DNA from: an uncultured Anaerolineae bacterium
Lineage (GTDB): Bacteria; Chloroflexota; Anaerolineae; JACIWP01
NCBI GenBank assembly: GCA_938049385.1
Contig: CALIBQ010000004.1
Coordinates: 1 to 64,000, forward strand
Length of the DNA stretch: 64,000 bases
Direction of reading: 5' to 3'
This document shows, piece after piece, positions 60,551-64,000 of the stretch (the stretch's first letter is position 1; each line of letters opens with the position of its first letter). The notes beneath the pieces are model-generated. The model worked only from the letters and a program-made list of their open reading frames with translations, had not been told where the DNA came from and searched no databases. The translations under genes and the position numbers were made by a program.

Positions 60551-60704
60551 CAGGGCTTTTCAATGCTATAGCATTCTGGGCGACTGGAAGTCGCGGCTAC
60601 AGTTGCAAAGCCCACCTGCGTGGGCTATACCAGTCGGCGTCGGCCGACTTCGCAGTCGTTGGTGCAGTTTCAACTACCGCTTGGTAGAACATTGAAAAGC
60701 CTTA
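60551..60704. mobile_element. MITE-like element, copy E, with 9-bp flanking duplication
   Basis: GGCTTTTCAATG (60554-60565) and CATTGAAAAGCC (60690-60701) are a perfect 12-bp terminal inverted repeat. ATCCCCATT occurs directly on both sides (60542-60550 and 60705-60713), as expected for a target-site duplication. The interior shares the GACTGGAAGTCGCGGCTAC and GACTTCGCAG elements of the family. No coding capacity. The right duplication overlaps the -35 box of the lon-like gene by two bases. Confidence 0.75.
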
Positions 60705-60711
60705 ATCCCCA

Positions 60712-60740
60712 TTGACGCGCCGGCTCGTCCATGCTATACT
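60712..60740 (+). promoter_or_regulatory. Promoter of the lon-like gene (TTGACG-N17-TATACT)
   Basis: TTGACG (60712-60717) and TATACT (60735-60740), 17 bp apart, giving a leader of about 35 nt to the ATG at 60783. Confidence 0.75.
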
Positions 60741-60782
60741 TGCATCAAACATCCTACCGCATATCATGAAAAGGAGATCGCC

Positions 60783-63209
60783 ATGATTGCGGAACTGCCG
60801 GCCGATGCCCTCCGACACACATGTGACCCCAGCACCCTGCACTGCGAGACCAGCGCTGATATCCCCCCGCTCAGCACCATCGTAGGCCAGGCTCGCGCCG
60901 TCAGGGCACTGCAGTTTGGCCTGGGCATCCAGTCCCTGGGCTTCAATATCTACATCGCCGGCCTGCCCGGTACCGGCCGCACCACCGCCGCCCGGCGCTT
61001 CCTCGAAGACATCGCCAAAGATCAGCCCACGCCGGACGATTGGTGTTATGTCAATAATTTCCAGGACCCGTATCGTCCGAATGCCCTGCGCCTGCCCGCC
61101 GGCCGCGCCCGCCAGCTCCAGACGGATATGCAGGACCTCATCGCCGATGCGCGCAAAGCCATCCGCGCCGCCTTTGAAAGCGATGAGTACGCCGCCAAGC
61201 GCGACGAAACCATGCGCCAGTTCCAGGAACAGCGCAACGCCCTCTTCACAGCCATCCAGGAAAAGGCCGCCCGCATGGGCTTCTACATCCAGGCCACCCC
61301 TATGGGCTTCCTGACCATCCCCATTCGCGACGGCAAACCGCTGACCGAAGAGCTGTTTATGGTACTGCCGCCGGAAGAGCAGGAGCAAATTCGCCAGGCG
61401 CAAGCCCAGCTCCAGGAAGAGCTGAAAGGGGTCATCCGCCAGGCCCGCAATCTGGAGAAGCTGGCCAATGAGGCCCTCCAGAGACTGGACCGAGAGGTGA
61501 CCACCTTTGCGCTGACCCCGCTCATCGAGGAAATCCGCGAGAAGTACGAGGACTGCCCGGAAGTGGTGCAGTACATCCTCGACGTGCAGAGCGACATTCT
61601 GGAGAACCTGGCGCTGTTTCGCGGCGAGGCACAGCCGGCGGCGGGGGCGGGGCCGGCCAGCTCGCCGGCGGACCCCTTCCGCAAGTATCAGGTCAACGTC
61701 CTGGTGGACAATTCCTCCCTCAAGGGAGCGCCAGTCATCATCGAGCTGAACCCGACCTACAACAACCTATTCGGCCGCATCGAGAAAGAGGCGCAGTTCG
61801 GCGCCCTCTTCACCGATTTCACATTGATTCGAGAAGGCTCCCTGCACCGTGCCAACGGCGGCTACCTGGTCCTGCCGGTGGAAGAGGTGCTCCGCAACCT
61901 CTTCTCCTGGGAAAGCCTGAAGCGCGCCCTGCGCAACGCCCAGATCGTCATCGAGGAACCGGGCGAACGCCTGGGATTCATCACCACCAAGACTTTGCGC
62001 CCGGAGCCCATCCCGCTCAACATTAAGGTCATCCTCATCGGTCAGCCCTACCTGTACTATCTGCTCTACAACCTGGATGAGGACTTCAAAGAGCTGTTCA
62101 AGGTCAAGGCGGACTTCGACTACCGCATGGACCGCAATCCGGAGACGATGCACGAATACGTCTCATTCGTCTGCACATTATGCCAGGAGGAAAACCTCCG
62201 GCATCTCGACCGCACGGCCCTGGCCAAAATCATCGAACACGGCTCCCGCCTGGCCGAGGATCAGGAAAAGCTCTCCACCCTGTTCGGCGACCTGTCCGAT
62301 GTCATTCGCGAGGCGCACCATTACGCCGTGCGCGACCACTCCCCATTGGTGACCGCCGCGCATGTCACCCAGGCCATCAACGAGCGGTACTATCGCTCCA
62401 ACTTGGTGGAACAGCGCGTGCAGGAGGCCATCGCCCGCGGCATCATCCGGATTGACGTGGCCGGCGCCGAGGTGGGCCAGGTCAACGGCCTCTCCATCAT
62501 TGACCTGGGAGACATCACCTTCGGCCGGCCCAACCGCATCACCGCCAGCGTCGGCCTCGGCACCGAGGGGCTGATCGACATCGAACGCGAGGCCAAGCTG
62601 GGCGGCCCCATCCATACGAAGGGTGTGCTTATCCTCGCCGGCTATCTCTCCCGGCAGTACGCCCAGGACAAACCCCTCAGCCTCTCCGCCCGGCTGGTCT
62701 TCGAGCAGAGCTATTCCGGCGTGGAAGGGGACAGCGCCTCCAGCACCGAACTCTATGCCCTGCTCTCCGCCCTCTCCGGGCTTCCCATCCAGCAGGGCAT
62801 CGCGGTCACCGGCTCCGTGAACCAGAAGGGCGAGGTGCAGGCCATCGGCGGGGTGAATGAAAAAATCGAGGGCTTCTTTGCCGTGTGCAAGGCGTTGGGC
62901 CTGAACGGCCGGCAGGGGGTCATCATCCCCGCCAGCAATGTCAAGAACCTCATGCTGAAGGACGAAGTGGTGGAAGCGGTGAGGCAGGGCCAGTTCCATA
63001 TTTGGGCGGTGCAAACGGTGGACGAGGGGATTGAGATACTGACCGGCGTCCCCGCCGGCAGGCGCCTGCCCGACGGTACCTTCGAGCCTGGCACCGTGCA
63101 CTACCTGGTGGACCAGCGCCTGCGCCAGTTCTCCGAGAAGATGCGCGAGTTCGGCAAAGAGGCCGCCGGCGGAGAGGAAGAGGAGGAACCACCCCCCGCC
63201 CAGCCATAA
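60783..63209 (+). CDS. Lon-like protease with AAA_32 domain and atypical P-loop
   Basis: 808 residues of the LonB/LonC-related group (AAA_32 plus Lon proteolytic domain). The P-loop reads GLPGTGRTT (60-68) with Arg in place of the Walker lysine, as in related Lon-like proteins with weak or no ATPase activity. A helical insertion covers about 100-280. The catalytic dyad is Ser651 (GDSAS) and Lys694 (GGVNEKIEG), 43 residues apart as in canonical Lon. An acidic, Pro-rich tail ends the protein. AAAGGAG precedes the ATG. Confidence 0.92.
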   Translation: MIAELPADALRHTCDPSTLHCETSADIPPLSTIVGQARAVRALQFGLGIQSLGFNIYIAGLPGTGRTTAARRFLEDIAKDQPTPDDWCYVNNFQDPYRPNALRLPAGRARQLQTDMQDLIADARKAIRAAFESDEYAAKRDETMRQFQEQRNALFTAIQEKAARMGFYIQATPMGFLTIPIRDGKPLTEELFMVLPPEEQEQIRQAQAQLQEELKGVIRQARNLEKLANEALQRLDREVTTFALTPLIEEIREKYEDCPEVVQYILDVQSDILENLALFRGEAQPAAGAGPASSPADPFRKYQVNVLVDNSSLKGAPVIIELNPTYNNLFGRIEKEAQFGALFTDFTLIREGSLHRANGGYLVLPVEEVLRNLFSWESLKRALRNAQIVIEEPGERLGFITTKTLRPEPIPLNIKVILIGQPYLYYLLYNLDEDFKELFKVKADFDYRMDRNPETMHEYVSFVCTLCQEENLRHLDRTALAKIIEHGSRLAEDQEKLSTLFGDLSDVIREAHHYAVRDHSPLVTAAHVTQAINERYYRSNLVEQRVQEAIARGIIRIDVAGAEVGQVNGLSIIDLGDITFGRPNRITASVGLGTEGLIDIEREAKLGGPIHTKGVLILAGYLSRQYAQDKPLSLSARLVFEQSYSGVEGDSASSTELYALLSALSGLPIQQGIAVTGSVNQKGEVQAIGGVNEKIEGFFAVCKALGLNGRQGVIIPASNVKNLMLKDEVVEAVRQGQFHIWAVQTVDEGIEILTGVPAGRRLPDGTFEPGTVHYLVDQRLRQFSEKMREFGKEAAGGEEEEEPPPAQP

Positions 63210-63221
63210 CCGAGGGACCCG

Positions 63222-64000
63222 TCAGGGGATGAGCGTCAGCCGGCCGTCACGCCGGGCGCCGGCCGTTGGTGTGATGCCCCCCACTTCCTGAATATAGGCA
63301 GTCAGCTCGCGCCGCATGAATAGGTCGGCCGGCACAGGCGACAGGCGCTCCAGCGGGAAGCAGGCCAGCGCATACCGCTCCGCCATCGTTCGCTCCCACG
63401 GCGCGGCCAGATGCCGGAAAAACCCGGGGAATACGATGGTCAGCTCTCCTTCCGCGTCTTTGTGCAGTGGCTCTCCCTGGAATACCACATCACAGGCACG
63501 GTGTACCAGCCGGCCATCCCCCAGACGGATAGTGTACCGCAGTCCGCCGCTGAAATGCGCGAAGCCGCGCTCGACACGCGGTTCACCCGGTCGGTCCGCC
63601 CGCCGCGCGTTGTCCTGCAGAAACTCCAGGAAATCGGTCCAGGAAAGAGTGCCCACGTGTAGCGGGTCCTCATACGGCTGTACGCGGAGCCAATCGCCGT
63701 AGCGCAGGACATCCTCTTCGGGAAGCCCGCCGCAGAGACTTGACGCGTCTATCATGCCCAGGTCCACGTGGATGCCGGCCTGCCGGCACCGTGTAACCAG
63801 CGCATCCGCGATAAAGTTGGCCAGCGCGTTCTCGCCGGCGGCGAAGTCACTGCGCACCGCCTCATCTCGATAATCCGGCTCGTTCGCCAGCACTCCCAAC
63901 TCCCGCTCCAAAATCTCCCGAGCGCGCGCCGCCAGCGGCGCGACAAGCCGCTGTTCCAGCTCCGTATATATCGGCAAATGGGGGACGCTCCAAAGCCGGG
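63222..64000 (-). CDS. 5'-nucleotidase family protein, C-terminal domain (partial, runs off right edge)
   Basis: The visible 259 codons match the 5'-nucleotidase C-terminal domain: GENALANFIADAL, then a substrate-site segment SLCGGLPEEDVLRYGDWLRVQPYEDPL. The reading frame stays open to the window edge (codons before residue MPIYTELEQ read LWSVPHL), so an N-terminal metallophosphatase domain probably lies beyond. The TTG at 63977 could be mistaken for a start. It would hydrolyse nucleotides or related phosphoesters. It converges with the lon-like gene with a 12-bp gap. Confidence 0.8.
   Translation of the reverse strand, partial: RLWSVPHLPIYTELEQRLVAPLAARAREILERELGVLANEPDYRDEAVRSDFAAGENALANFIADALVTRCRQAGIHVDLGMIDASSLCGGLPEEDVLRYGDWLRVQPYEDPLHVGTLSWTDFLEFLQDNARRADRPGEPRVERGFAHFSGGLRYTIRLGDGRLVHRACDVVFQGEPLHKDAEGELTIVFPGFFRHLAAPWERTMAERYALACFPLERLSPVPADLFMRRELTAYIQEVGGITPTAGARRDGRLTLIP

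Overview
The window is a dense, GC-rich bacterial chromosome segment that most resembles an anaerobic member of the Chloroflexota, probably Anaerolineae. This assignment is an inference. It rests on Thr/Pro-rich linkers in secreted proteins and lipoproteins, a compact Tad-type locus with no secretin, BMP-type nucleoside transporters, multiheme cytochromes next to an NrfD subunit, a corrinoid methyltransferase pair and a flavodiiron protein. No rRNA is present. There is one tRNA gene (Glu) and no CRISPR array.

Layout. 1-664: decayed IS4-type transposase. 962-3621: two convergent cell-surface genes with cohesin-like domains, one with a dockerin-like module, the other broken by a single amber codon. 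3816-10372 (minus): radA, clpC, an S1-repeat protein and a sugar-nucleotide epimerase. 10481-10840: intergenic palindromes and repeats. 11059-17289: first BMP-family ABC transporter, including a substrate-binding-domain/permease fusion. 17291-19985 (minus): rlmI-like methyltransferase and tilS. 20325-27201: an MtmB-like corrinoid methyltransferase with Asn where MtmB has pyrrolysine, its corrinoid protein, and a complete second BMP-family transporter. 27405-31482 (minus): lysine 2,3-aminomutase, two D-Ala-D-Ala-ligase-like ATP-grasp enzymes and a GNAT acetyltransferase. 31973-36334: carAB. 36407-40701 (minus): ferredoxin-like protein, NrfD, a 13-heme and an 11-heme cytochrome. 41064-42569: PadR/DUF4388 fusion regulator. 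42579-47974 (minus): secreted PD40 propeller protein, flavodiiron protein, CPBP protease, FHA protein. 48448-54919: minimal Tad/Cpa assembly locus and a ComF-like gene. 55153-57830: argGH behind a structured leader. 58162-58234: tRNA-Glu. 58329-64000: FAD oxidoreductase, coiled-coil zinc-ribbon protein behind a likely small RNA, Lon-like protease, and the C-terminal part of a 5'-nucleotidase family protein running off the right edge.

The most promising undescribed system is 20325-27201. A non-pyrrolysine MtmB homologue and its corrinoid partner sit directly upstream of a dedicated nucleoside-type importer, suggesting uptake and corrinoid-dependent demethylation of one substrate. Other notable items are the BMP-domain/permease fusion, the lysine aminomutase/ATP-grasp/GNAT cluster, the four-gene multiheme electron-transfer operon, a pseudoknot-capable leader before argG, a candidate 160-nt small RNA, and a dispersed MITE-like repeat, one copy of which has a 12-bp terminal inverted repeat and a 9-bp flanking duplication.

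Many promoters of the sigma-70 type can be read directly, several with a 17-bp spacer, and they fix or support several gene starts.
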